Below are positions 27,281 to 34,650 of a stretch of 64,000 nt of DNA, piece by piece. Within the stretch, counting starts at the first letter, position 1; every line of letters begins with the position of its first letter. Both the position numbers and the translations under genes were made by a program. The notes beneath the pieces were generated by a model that saw only the letters and a program-made list of their open reading frames with translations, searched no databases and was not told where the DNA came from. The stretch is from Pseudomonas canadensis. Its GTDB lineage: Bacteria > Pseudomonadota > Gammaproteobacteria > Pseudomonadales > Pseudomonadaceae. The DNA is taken from NCBI RefSeq assembly GCF_000503215.1, contig NZ_KI628539.1:496001-560000 (forward strand), in the 5' to 3' direction.

Positions 27281-27370
27281 AGCCACGGATATTTCACACA
27301 AAGTATGTAGGCCCCCGGAAAGTTCTGAAAGGATCCATAAAACCTGATCCCTCCGAGAGGGCGTTTTTTT
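27281..27370 (+). ncRNA. Possible small RNA, Rsm-like, upstream of a response regulator
   Basis: A TATAAG box (27277-27282) is followed by CCACGGAT, the same octamer found at the 5' end of rsmZ in this window. GGA motifs occur in CCGGAAAG and AAGGATCC, and the segment ends in a clean intrinsic terminator. No protein-coding frame here looks real. An RsmX-like regulator RNA or a terminated leader of the downstream response regulator are both possible. Only three GGA motifs are seen, fewer than in typical RsmX. Confidence 0.35.
27349..27370 (+). terminator. Intrinsic terminator before the LuxR-type regulator
   Basis: CCCTC-CGA-GAGGG followed by CG and T7. Because it lies well after the argG terminator, a separate transcript must begin between 26940 and 27340. 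Confidence 0.75.
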
Positions 27371-27505
27371 GTAGGGCAATTCCTTTATCGCTGTGGGGTG
27401 GGTCTCTGCTTGCTGTTGCTTGGGGGGTAACGCTATGCCAACTAGGAAACGACTAGGCTATTGTGCTTGCTCTAAATAATTCGAACAGCGAAATTGGACT
27501 TTCTC

Positions 27506-28138
27506 ATGAATAAAGTGCTGATCGTGGATGATCATCCCGTCATTCGTCTTGCTGTGCGTATGCTAATGGAACGTCATGGTTATGAGGTCGTTGCCGAGAC
27601 CGATAACGGTGTCGATGCGTTGCAACTTGCGCGGGAGCATATGCCGGACATAGTGATACTGGACATCGGTATTCCAAAACTTGACGGCCTGGAAGTTATT
27701 TGCCGGTTGTCTTCCACCAAGCAGGCTGTGCCATTCAAGGTGCTGGTCCTCACATCTCAGGCCCCTGGTCACTTTTCCATGCGTTGCATGCAGGCGGGAG
27801 CGGCAGGCTACGTTTGCAAGCAACAGGACCTGACCGAGTTGCTGAGTGCTATCAAGGCGGTCCTGTCGGGCTACAGCTATTTCCCGAACCAGGCGCTCAA
27901 CTCGGTACGCTCCACCATGGGCAATGCCAGCGAGGCCGATATGGTCGAGCGCCTCTCCGGGCGAGAAATGATGGTATTGCAGCAGTTGGCGCGGGGCAGG
28001 ACCAACAAGGAGATTGCCGACGGCATGTTTCTCAGCAACAAGACCGTCAGCACCTACAAGACGCGTTTGCTGCTCAAGCTCAATGCGCGTTCGCTGGTGG
28101 ACCTGATCGAGCTGGCCCAGCGTAACGGCTTGGTATAG
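27506..28138 (+). CDS. LuxR/NarL-family response regulator
   Basis: The 210-residue regulator has a receiver domain (acidic Asp8-Asp9, phospho-acceptor Asp53 in VILDIGIPKLDG) and a C-terminal LuxR-type HTH (LSGREMMVLQQLARG, TNKEIADGMFLSNKTVSTYK). It resembles the BvgA/EvgA/RocA group. The start MNKVLIVDDHP is chosen as the receiver N terminus. No kinase gene is adjacent, so it is an orphan locally. The approximately 135-base upstream region follows a terminator and may come with a small RNA. Confidence 0.92.
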   Translation: MNKVLIVDDHPVIRLAVRMLMERHGYEVVAETDNGVDALQLAREHMPDIVILDIGIPKLDGLEVICRLSSTKQAVPFKVLVLTSQAPGHFSMRCMQAGAAGYVCKQQDLTELLSAIKAVLSGYSYFPNQALNSVRSTMGNASEADMVERLSGREMMVLQQLARGRTNKEIADGMFLSNKTVSTYKTRLLLKLNARSLVDLIELAQRNGLV

Positions 28139-28182
28139 AGGAGGGCATAGCACAGCGTATTGCCCGGGGCACCGGCAGAAAA

Positions 28183-28203
28183 AAGCCTCCGCGAAGGAGG
28201 CTT
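28183..28203. terminator. Terminator between regulator and PA3496-like gene
   Basis: AAGCCTCC-GCGAA-GGAGGCTT forms an 8-bp stem between convergent genes. The A run on its left provides the T run for the minus-strand gene. Confidence 0.75.
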
Positions 28204-28222
28204 CCGGCTGTCGATCGCTCGA

Positions 28223-28405
28223 TCAGAGGTCGAAGTCGTAATCGGCCAGCTGTTTTTGCAAGCGTCGTTCTTCCAGAAGATTATCGATAGTGCGGCGTTT
28301 GCTTAAATTGGTCTTGGCCACCTCTGCCACAGGCGCCTCTGCCCCATCGTCGTCCGACTCAACGAGGTCGTCTTCCACTTCCAGTTGCTCTTTGCCAGTG
28401 CTCAT
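28223..28405 (-). CDS. PA3496-family small acidic protein
   Basis: The 60-residue product has an acidic N-terminal half (EVEDDLVESDDDGAE) and a basic, helical C-terminal half (KRRTIDNLLEERRLQKQLAD). It resembles the small PA3496 protein encoded beside nth in P. aeruginosa, which databases label a putative envelope integrity protein without clear biochemical proof. The ATG with GGAG eight bases upstream is preferred to a GTG three codons earlier. Confidence 0.75.
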   Translation of the reverse strand: MSTGKEQLEVEDDLVESDDDGAEAPVAEVAKTNLSKRRTIDNLLEERRLQKQLADYDFDL

Positions 28406-28512
28406 AAGGTTCACTCCGGGCTAAGACTGCCGTTGGCGCTCCTTATAACGATAATCCATGATCCGGTAAAAAAGATTTTTTCAATCGATTGATCGAGAAA
28501 ATCAATGATCTG

Positions 28513-29151
28513 TCAATCGTCGGACGTCTTGTCCTTGTATTCGCACAGGTCTTCGATGCGACAGCTGCCGCAGCGCGGCTTGCGGGCCTGACAAACGTAG
28601 CGGCCATGAAGGATCAGCCAGTGATGGGAATCCAGCAGGTAGGGCTTGGGCACAAACTTCATCAGCTGCTTTTCCACCTCTACCACGTTCTTGCCACGGG
28701 CGATGCCGGTTCGATTGCTGACCCGGAAGATATGGGTGTCCACCGCCATGGTCAGTTGCCGGAACGCGGTGTTGAGCACCACGTTGGCGGTTTTTCGCCC
28801 GACGCCTGGCAGGGCTTCCAAAGCTTCGCGGGTTTGCGGCACTTCACTGCCGTGCAGTTCCACCAGCAGGCGGCAAGTCTCGATGACGTTCTTGGCCTTG
28901 CTGTTGTACAGGCCAATGGTCTTGATGTATTCCGACAGCCCATCCACACCCAATGCATGGATTGCTTCGGGAGTATTCGCCACAGGGTACAGCTTGGCTG
29001 TGGCCTTGTTCACGCCGACGTCCGTGGATTGCGCCGACAGGATCACCGCAATCAGCAACTCGAACGGCGTGGTGTAGGCCAGTTCGGTCTTGGGTTCTGG
29101 ATTGTCTTCGTGGAGCCTGCGGAAAATTTCCAGGCGTTTTGCGGCGTTCAT
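28513..29151 (-). CDS. nth: Endonuclease III
   Basis: The 212-residue DNA glycosylase/AP lyase removes oxidised pyrimidines in base excision repair. The helix-hairpin-helix holds the catalytic Lys (LPGVGRKTANVV), the catalytic Asp is in VDTHIFRVSNR, and a C-terminal [4Fe-4S] loop has the exact C-x6-C-x2-C-x5-C spacing. The start MNAAKRLEIFRRL is the standard Nth N terminus. It is encoded downstream of the RsxB-like gene with a 58-base gap, as in the rsx-nth operons of other gammaproteobacteria. Confidence 0.96.
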   Translation of the reverse strand: MNAAKRLEIFRRLHEDNPEPKTELAYTTPFELLIAVILSAQSTDVGVNKATAKLYPVANTPEAIHALGVDGLSEYIKTIGLYNSKAKNVIETCRLLVELHGSEVPQTREALEALPGVGRKTANVVLNTAFRQLTMAVDTHIFRVSNRTGIARGKNVVEVEKQLMKFVPKPYLLDSHHWLILHGRYVCQARKPRCGSCRIEDLCEYKDKTSDD

Positions 29152-29209
29152 GGGGTGGGGTTTCCCTGGCAGTCGATCGGCGGGATTGTAGCAATACAGG
29201 TTTTGCGGG

Positions 29210-30166
29210 TCAGGTGTTGCCGTGGGCATCCACTTGGCGCTGCGCCTCGTCTAAGTTGTGTTGCGCCTCGGCCAGTTGTTGCGGGCTGGCGTTTAAGTCA
29301 TGGGCTTTCTTCAATTCCACGCGGCGCATTGCCAGCTGGATTTTCGCGCGCTTCAGGTCGGCAGTATTCGAAGTCGTACCTACTGCCTTCGGTGCGGTGC
29401 CCAGTTCCAGCGCGGTCAGCGCTTGCTCAGCCGCTTCGAACTGCTGCTGCAGGACGATCAACTGCGACTGTTGATCAAAGGTTGGTGGGTGGCCGAAGGC
29501 CTTCAAGGATTTATGCAGTTGTGCGCGACTCATGGCGACCGTGATTTTGGCTTTCTTGATCGCTGCGTCCTGTGCTGTACCGACTGGCACAGGTAAATCC
29601 GGTACTGAGCGTTTGGCCCGAGCCAGGCGTTCAGCGAGCTTCTGCGCTTCTTCCCGTTGCAGTCGTGCGTTGCGTTGTTCATAACGGCGTCTTGCCCGGT
29701 CGCGCTTGAGAGCTCGTCCTTGCCGTTGCTGATCGTTGGTGGCCAGGCCACCCACAATCGGTAATACGGTGGCGGTCGGACGCATTTCAATGCAGTCAAC
29801 GGGGCAGGGCGCGACGCAGAGGTCGCAACCGGTGCACTCATCGACGATGACCGTGTGCATCAGCTTGGCTGCGCCGACAATGGCATCCACCGGGCAGGCC
29901 TGGATGCACTTGGTGCAACCAATGCACTCGGCCTCGCGGATATAGGCGATCTGGGGCGGAGCTTCCCCTCGGCTGATATCCAGTTCCAGCACCGGCACGC
30001 GCAACAATTGCGCAAGACCCGCAATGGTTTCCTGTCCCCCGGGCGGGCACTTGTTGATCGCTTCGCCTTGAGCAATACCCTCAGCATAAGGTTTGCAGCC
30101 TGGATGCCCGCATTTGCCGCATTGGGTCTGCGGCAGCAGCGCGTCGATACGTTGAATGAGGTTCAT
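29210..30166 (-). CDS. rsxB: RsxB-like polyferredoxin with long C-terminal extension
   Basis: The 318-residue protein starts directly with the Fe-S domain (LLPQTQCGKCGHPGCKPYAEG), continues with two [4Fe-4S] ferredoxin motifs (CIGCTKCIQACPVDAI and CTGCDLCVAPCPVDC) and then has about 150 extra charged residues. E. coli RsxB is 192 residues with an N-terminal membrane helix and acts in the RsxABCDGE complex that keeps SoxR reduced. Here the helix is missing and no rsxA, C, D, G or E is adjacent. The extension contains two related helical repeats (IKKAKITVAMSRAQL and LKRAKIQLAMRRVEL). The start is the first Met before the cluster; the open frame upstream runs through a REPIN and is not credible. 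Confidence 0.85.
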   Translation of the reverse strand: MNLIQRIDALLPQTQCGKCGHPGCKPYAEGIAQGEAINKCPPGGQETIAGLAQLLRVPVLELDISRGEAPPQIAYIREAECIGCTKCIQACPVDAIVGAAKLMHTVIVDECTGCDLCVAPCPVDCIEMRPTATVLPIVGGLATNDQQRQGRALKRDRARRRYEQRNARLQREEAQKLAERLARAKRSVPDLPVPVGTAQDAAIKKAKITVAMSRAQLHKSLKAFGHPPTFDQQSQLIVLQQQFEAAEQALTALELGTAPKAVGTTSNTADLKRAKIQLAMRRVELKKAHDLNASPQQLAEAQHNLDEAQRQVDAHGNT

Positions 30167-30221
30167 GGGATGATCATGGACATGCCGGTTAAGCAAACTG
30201 GGCTGGGGTGGTTGCGCTTTC

Positions 30222-30358
30222 TTGTGGTGAGCGGGCTTGCCCCGCGCTGGGGCACGAAGCGGCCCCATCATTGCCACCACGGTTTTTACAGATAGAACCG
30301 GGTGCCTGGTCTTAGGGCCGCTTCGCAGCCCCGCGCGGGGCAAGCCCGCTCACCACAA
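30222..30358. repeat. REPIN between metG and rsxB
   Basis: TTGTGGTGAGCGGGCTTGCC at the left end reappears inverted as GGCAAGCCCGCTCACCACAA at the right end, around about 100 bases. This is a third REP type in the window. It lies between two genes on the same strand and may limit read-through. Confidence 0.85.
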
Positions 30359-30374
30359 ACACAAACTTTGCAGG

Positions 30375-32426
30375 CTACTTGATCCGTTGGCCCGGCTTCG
30401 CACCACTGTCAGGACTGAGCAGGTAGATCTCTTCCCCACCCGGGCCGGCCGCCATCACCATGCCCTCGGACATGCCGAACTTCATTTTCCGAGGCTTGAG
30501 GTTGGCGATCATCATGGTCAGGCGACCATCCAGCTTGGATGGGTCCGGATAAGCGCTCTTGATGCCGGAGAACACGTTGCGTTGCTCGCCACCGAGGTCC
30601 AGGGTCAGGCGCAGTAGCTTGTCGGCACCCTCCACGGCTTCGGCCTTGACGATCAGCGCAACACGCAGGTCTACGGCAGCGAAAGCATCAAAGTCGATTT
30701 CCGCAGAAATCGGATCTTTGGCCAACTCACCATTGCCCGCGGGCGCAGCCGAACCGGTATCGGTCTGGCTGGCGACCAAGTCTTCTTTCGAAGCGTCGGT
30801 CATCGCCTGGACTTTGACCGGGTCGATACGGGTCATCAGCGGCTTGAACTCGTTCAACTGATGGTTGCTGAGCAGCGTGGTGTGATCGTTCCAGGTCAGC
30901 GGCGCCACGTTGAGGAACGCCTCGGCGTCGGCGGCCAACAACGGCAGCACCGGCTTGAGGAATATCACCAGTTGGCGGAACAGATTGACACCCGTGGCGC
31001 AGATCGCCTGCACTTCCGCCTGCTTGCCTTCCTGTTTGTTCAGCGACCACGGTGCCTTGTCGGCGATCCAGGCGTTGGCACGGTCGGCCAGGCCCATGAT
31101 CTCGCGCATGGCACGGGCAAAGTCGCGGGCTTCATAGGCATCGGCGATGCTTGGCGCAGCGGCCAGGAAGGCGTCGGTCAGTTCCGGAGCGGCGTTCTCG
31201 GCCACCAGCAGGCCAGCGTTGCCCTTGTGGATAAACCCGGCACAACGGCTGGCAATGTTGACAACCTTGCCGACCAGATCCGAGTTGACCTTCTGTACGA
31301 AGTCTTCCAGGTTCAGGTCCAGGTCATCGACGCCACGTCCCAGTTTGGAGGCGTAGTAGTAGCGCAGGTATTCCGGCGACAGGTGGTCCAGGTAGGTGCG
31401 CGCCTTGATAAAGGTGCCACGGGACTTGGACATCTTCTGGCCGTTGACCGTCAGGTAGCCGTGCACCGCGATGGCGGTCGGCTTGCGATAGCCCGAACCT
31501 TCAAGCATTGCCGGCCAGAACAGCGCGTGGAAGTTGACGATGTCCTTGCCGATGAAGTGGTACAGCTCAGCAGTGGAATCCTTGTTCCAGAACGCGTCGA
31601 AGTCCAGCCCCGGCGTGCGGTCGCACAGGTTCTTGAAGCTGGCCATGTAGCCGATCGGCGCGTCCAGCCACACGTAGAAGTACTTGCCCGGCTCGCCCGG
31701 GATTTCGAAGCCGAAGTACGGCGCATCGCGGGAGATGTCCCACTGCTGCAGGCCGCTGTCGAGCCATTCGGAGAGTTTGTTGGCCACGGCGTCCTGCAAG
31801 GTGCCGCTTCGGGTCCAGGTTTGCAGCATCTGCTGGAAATCCGGGAGCTTGAAGAAGAAATGCTGGGAGTCCTTGAGCACCGGGGTGGCGCCAGAGATTG
31901 CCGACTTAGGGTTCTTCAGCTCGGTGGGCGCGTAGGTCGCACCGCATTTCTCGCAGTTGTCGCCGTATTGGTCTTCAGTGCCGCATTTCGGGCAGGTGCC
32001 CTTGATGAAGCGGTCGGCTAGGAACATTTTCTTTTCCGGGTCGAAATACTGGGTCACCGAACGCTGGTCGATATGCCCGGCTTCTTTCAAGCGCAGGTAG
32101 ATCTGGCTCGACAGCTCGCGGTTTTCTTCGGAGTGGGTCGAGTGGAAGTTGTCGAAATCCACCAGGAACTCGGCAAAGTCGGCGCTGTGTTCAGCCTGCA
32201 CGTTGGCGATCAGTTGTTCCGGGGTGATCCCTTCCTTTTCGGCGCGCAACATGATGGCCGAACCGTGGGCGTCGTCCGCGCAGACATAAATGCATTGGTT
32301 GCCACGATGCTTCTGAAAGCGCACCCACATATCGGTCTGGATGTACTCAAGCATATGGCCAAGATGGATGGAACCATTGGCATAGGGCAGGGCGCTGGTG
32401 ACGAGGATCTTGCGTGGCTCGGACAT
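30375..32426 (-). CDS. metG: Methionyl-tRNA synthetase
   Basis: The 683-residue class I synthetase charges tRNA(Met). The HIGH-like motif is NGSIHLGHMLEY, the zinc knuckle is CPKCGTEDQYGDNCEKCG, and the KMSKS loop is GQKMSKSRGTF. A C-terminal EMAP/Trbp111-type tRNA-binding and dimerisation domain starts near residue 580 (DFDAFAAVDLRVALIVKAE). The length equals that of full dimeric MetG. It is divergent from apbC. Confidence 0.97.
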   Translation of the reverse strand: MSEPRKILVTSALPYANGSIHLGHMLEYIQTDMWVRFQKHRGNQCIYVCADDAHGSAIMLRAEKEGITPEQLIANVQAEHSADFAEFLVDFDNFHSTHSEENRELSSQIYLRLKEAGHIDQRSVTQYFDPEKKMFLADRFIKGTCPKCGTEDQYGDNCEKCGATYAPTELKNPKSAISGATPVLKDSQHFFFKLPDFQQMLQTWTRSGTLQDAVANKLSEWLDSGLQQWDISRDAPYFGFEIPGEPGKYFYVWLDAPIGYMASFKNLCDRTPGLDFDAFWNKDSTAELYHFIGKDIVNFHALFWPAMLEGSGYRKPTAIAVHGYLTVNGQKMSKSRGTFIKARTYLDHLSPEYLRYYYASKLGRGVDDLDLNLEDFVQKVNSDLVGKVVNIASRCAGFIHKGNAGLLVAENAAPELTDAFLAAAPSIADAYEARDFARAMREIMGLADRANAWIADKAPWSLNKQEGKQAEVQAICATGVNLFRQLVIFLKPVLPLLAADAEAFLNVAPLTWNDHTTLLSNHQLNEFKPLMTRIDPVKVQAMTDASKEDLVASQTDTGSAAPAGNGELAKDPISAEIDFDAFAAVDLRVALIVKAEAVEGADKLLRLTLDLGGEQRNVFSGIKSAYPDPSKLDGRLTMMIANLKPRKMKFGMSEGMVMAAGPGGEEIYLLSPDSGAKPGQRIK

Positions 32427-32597
32427 GGGGCTCGGCTACTTGATGAAACGGAGGTCGGCCACTATAAAGCGCCGGGAAATATATTTCACCCCGTGGCGCT
32501 GTTTCAGAATCTTCCGAACCTGCGAAAGCATGCCGTAACGCCGCTGGAACGGTTAGGATAGCCGCCTGTTTCAGTCAGTCTTTTTCGGGAGTAGCCC

Positions 32598-33692
32598 ATG
32601 AGCGCCGTCAATCGCGCAGCGGTGGAAGCCGTGCTTCGCCAGTACACCGACCCTTATTTGAACCAGGACCCGGTCAGTGCCGGCTGTGTGCGTGCCATCG
32701 ACGTCCAGGGCGACCAAGTGTCGGTCCAGTTGGAACTGGGTTATGCCGCCGGTCTGTTCAAGAGCGGTTGGGCGCAGATGCTGCAGATGGCCATCGAGGG
32801 CTTGGACGGCGTGCGTTCGGCCAAGGTCGACATCCAGTGTGTGATCGCCGCGCACAAGGCCCAGGCGCAAATCCCTGGGCTGGCCAACGTCAAGAACGTG
32901 GTGGCTGTGGCCTCCGGCAAGGGCGGCGTGGGCAAATCCACCACGGCGGCCAACCTGGCCCTGGCCCTGGCCCGCGAAGGCGCACGCGTGGGCATCCTTG
33001 ATGCGGATATCTACGGCCCGAGCCAAGGCGTGATGTTTGGCATCGCCGAGGGCACACGGCCTAAGGTCAAGGATCAGAAGTGGTTCGTGCCGATCGAGTC
33101 CCTGGGCGTGGAAGTGATGTCGATGGCCTTCCTTACCGATGACAACACGCCGATGGTCTGGCGCGGGCCGATGGTCTCCGGCGCCTTGCTGCAATTGGTC
33201 ACCCAGACCGCCTGGGGCGACCTGGACTACCTGGTGATCGACATGCCCCCAGGCACCGGTGATATCCAGCTGACCCTGGCGCAGAAAGTCCCGGTGGCTG
33301 GCTCGGTGATCGTCACCACGCCCCAGGACCTGGCATTGCTCGACGCGAGAAAAGGCGTGGAAATGTTCCGCAAGGTCAATATCCCGGTGCTGGGCGTGGT
33401 GGAGAACATGGCCGTGCACATCTGTTCCAACTGCGGCCACGCCGAGCATCTGTTCGGTGAAGGCGGTGGCGAGAAGCTGGCCACCCAGTACGGGGTGGAA
33501 CTGCTGGCTTCGTTGCCACTGTCGATGGTGATTCGTGAACAGGCGGACGGTGGCAAGCCGACTGTTGCGGCGGACCCTGATGGCCAGATAGCCATGGTGT
33601 ATCAGGAGCTGGCCCGCCATGTGGGCGCGCGTATCGTGCTGCAGGAAGCCGCTGCGCCGGCGATGCCGACCATCACCGTCAGCGACGACTGA
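32598..33692 (+). CDS. apbC: Mrp/ApbC iron-sulfur cluster carrier ATPase
   Basis: The 364-residue protein has an N-terminal MIP18/DUF59-like domain, then a deviant Walker A P-loop (SGKGGVGKSTTAANLA) and the C-terminal CxxC (HICSNCGHAEHL) that holds a bridging [4Fe-4S] cluster at the dimer interface. It assembles and transfers Fe-S clusters in the cytoplasm. It is divergent from metG, an arrangement common in proteobacteria. Confidence 0.95.
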   Translation: MSAVNRAAVEAVLRQYTDPYLNQDPVSAGCVRAIDVQGDQVSVQLELGYAAGLFKSGWAQMLQMAIEGLDGVRSAKVDIQCVIAAHKAQAQIPGLANVKNVVAVASGKGGVGKSTTAANLALALAREGARVGILDADIYGPSQGVMFGIAEGTRPKVKDQKWFVPIESLGVEVMSMAFLTDDNTPMVWRGPMVSGALLQLVTQTAWGDLDYLVIDMPPGTGDIQLTLAQKVPVAGSVIVTTPQDLALLDARKGVEMFRKVNIPVLGVVENMAVHICSNCGHAEHLFGEGGGEKLATQYGVELLASLPLSMVIREQADGGKPTVAADPDGQIAMVYQELARHVGARIVLQEAAAPAMPTITVSDD

Positions 33693-33705
33693 GGGCATTG
33701 AAGGG

Positions 33706-33735
33706 AAAAAGCCTCGACGGTGTCGGGGCTTTTTC
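33706..33735 (+). terminator. Terminator after apbC
   Basis: AAAAAGCC-CGAC pairs with GTCG-GGCTTTTT in a long stem with flanking A and T runs. It separates apbC from the rsmZ promoter region. Confidence 0.8.
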
Positions 33736-33787
33736 ATGGCTGGACGGTGGTCAAGGCGGGTTTATTTCTCATTTACGCAATTGGTCG

Positions 33788-33805
33788 TGTAAGCATTTGC
33801 TTACT
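33788..33805. promoter_or_regulatory. GacA upstream activating sequence of rsmZ
   Basis: TGTAAG-CATTTG-CTTACT matches the palindromic consensus TGTAAG-N6-CTTACA with one difference and lies 190 bases before the rsmZ 5' end, as in other fluorescent pseudomonads. Phosphorylated GacA binds it. Confidence 0.9.
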
Positions 33806-33977
33806 TTTTCGTAAGCGTTTGGTTTTTTTGCCTGCCAAGTACGTCCCAGATCGTCGAGAGTTTTTTCTATCCTGTTGAAAAATAACAATTAATTATTCTC
33901 TGCTGAGCATGAAAGCCTGTCCGTCGCAGCAATGGATCCCGTTGAACTTCCTTTGGAACTCTCTAACATCAGCCCTG

Positions 33978-34110
33978 TGTCCACGGATTGACACAGCCAT
34001 CAAGGAACGATGGTTTAGGGAACGTCGCAGGATGCGATTCATCAGGATGATGAAAAGGAATACAGGGACTAGGGAAAAAATGTGGGCGGGTCATACCGCC
34101 CCTTTTTTTT
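33978..34110 (+). ncRNA. rsmZ: RsmZ small regulatory RNA
   Basis: The roughly 133-nt RNA begins with TGTC-CACGGAT-TGACA, the classic first hairpin of RsmZ with GGA in its loop. It carries eight GGA motifs in all, several in loops such as CATC-AGGA-TGATG and CGC-AGGAT-GCG, and ends in a GGGCGG/CCGCCC terminator with T8. RsmZ titrates the translational repressors RsmA and RsmE and so relieves repression of secondary metabolism and biocontrol genes when GacS/GacA is active. It converges on fdxA, as in all known Pseudomonas rsmZ loci. The exact 5' end is inferred by similarity. Confidence 0.93.
34084..34110 (+). terminator. RsmZ terminator
   Basis: GGGCGG-GTCATA-CCGCCC followed by C and T8. Confidence 0.88.
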
Positions 34111-34146
34111 GCCTGTAGGAAAGTGAAACCTGCTTTCCAGAAACGC

Positions 34147-34170
34147 AAAAAGGCCCGCAAGGGGCCTTTT
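34147..34170 (-). terminator. Terminator after fdxA
   Basis: AAAAGGCCC and GGGCCTTTT form a stem around GCAAG, with the A/T runs built into the stem. Read on the minus strand it ends fdxA. Confidence 0.75.
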
Positions 34171-34184
34171 GGGAGGCGACGCTA

Positions 34185-34508
34185 TCAGCGCTCGAGGTCT
34201 GCAATCTTACCTTTTTTGCCATCCCACTCCGCTGCATCCGGCATCGGGTCTTTGCGTTCAGTGATATTCGGCCAGATTTCCGCCAACTCGACGTTCAACT
34301 GAATGAATTCCTGCATCTCTGCCGGGACTTCGTCCTCGGAGAAAATAGCGACGGCCGGGCATTCAGGTTCACACAGGGCGCAATCAATGCACTCGTCCGG
34401 GTGGATGACCAGGAAGTTCGGGCCTTCGTAGAAGCAGTCCACCGGACATACTTCCACGCAGTCGGTGTACTTGCACTTGATGCAGTTGTCGGTAACGACG
34501 AAGGTCAT
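34185..34508 (-). CDS. fdxA: Seven-iron ferredoxin FdxA
   Basis: The 107-residue protein has the Azotobacter FdI-type N terminus (TFVVTDNCIKCKYTDCVEVC) and a second cluster motif (CIDCALCEPECP). It should bind one [3Fe-4S] and one [4Fe-4S] cluster and carry electrons in the cytoplasm. Together with mutS and rsmZ it forms the conserved mutS-fdxA-rsmZ block. Spacing to the mutS stop is about 140 bases with no obvious terminator. Confidence 0.96.
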   Translation of the reverse strand: MTFVVTDNCIKCKYTDCVEVCPVDCFYEGPNFLVIHPDECIDCALCEPECPAVAIFSEDEVPAEMQEFIQLNVELAEIWPNITERKDPMPDAAEWDGKKGKIADLER

Positions 34509-34650
34509 TTCTAATTCTCTCCTCAGGCGGCGGCGGCGAAACCCTTTGTGGCAGGGCTCGCGAGGTTCGGGAGCGATAGTCTGCAGGCCAGGCTAATAGC
34601 CTGCAGCATCCCAAACCGCGCGAGAGTCTACCAGCTTGCTGGCCTTAGCG

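Noticed and set aside
27246..27350. CTGAGAG and ACCTGATC resembling parts of a TPP riboswitch
   Set aside because: The two motifs are about 100 bases apart, the rest of the aptamer core (GGATAATGCCAGCG-like) is absent, and no thiamine gene follows.
27160..27456. 98-codon open frame upstream of the LuxR-type regulator
   Set aside because: It runs across a perfect intrinsic terminator (27349-27370), has no clear ribosome-binding site and no natural protein character.
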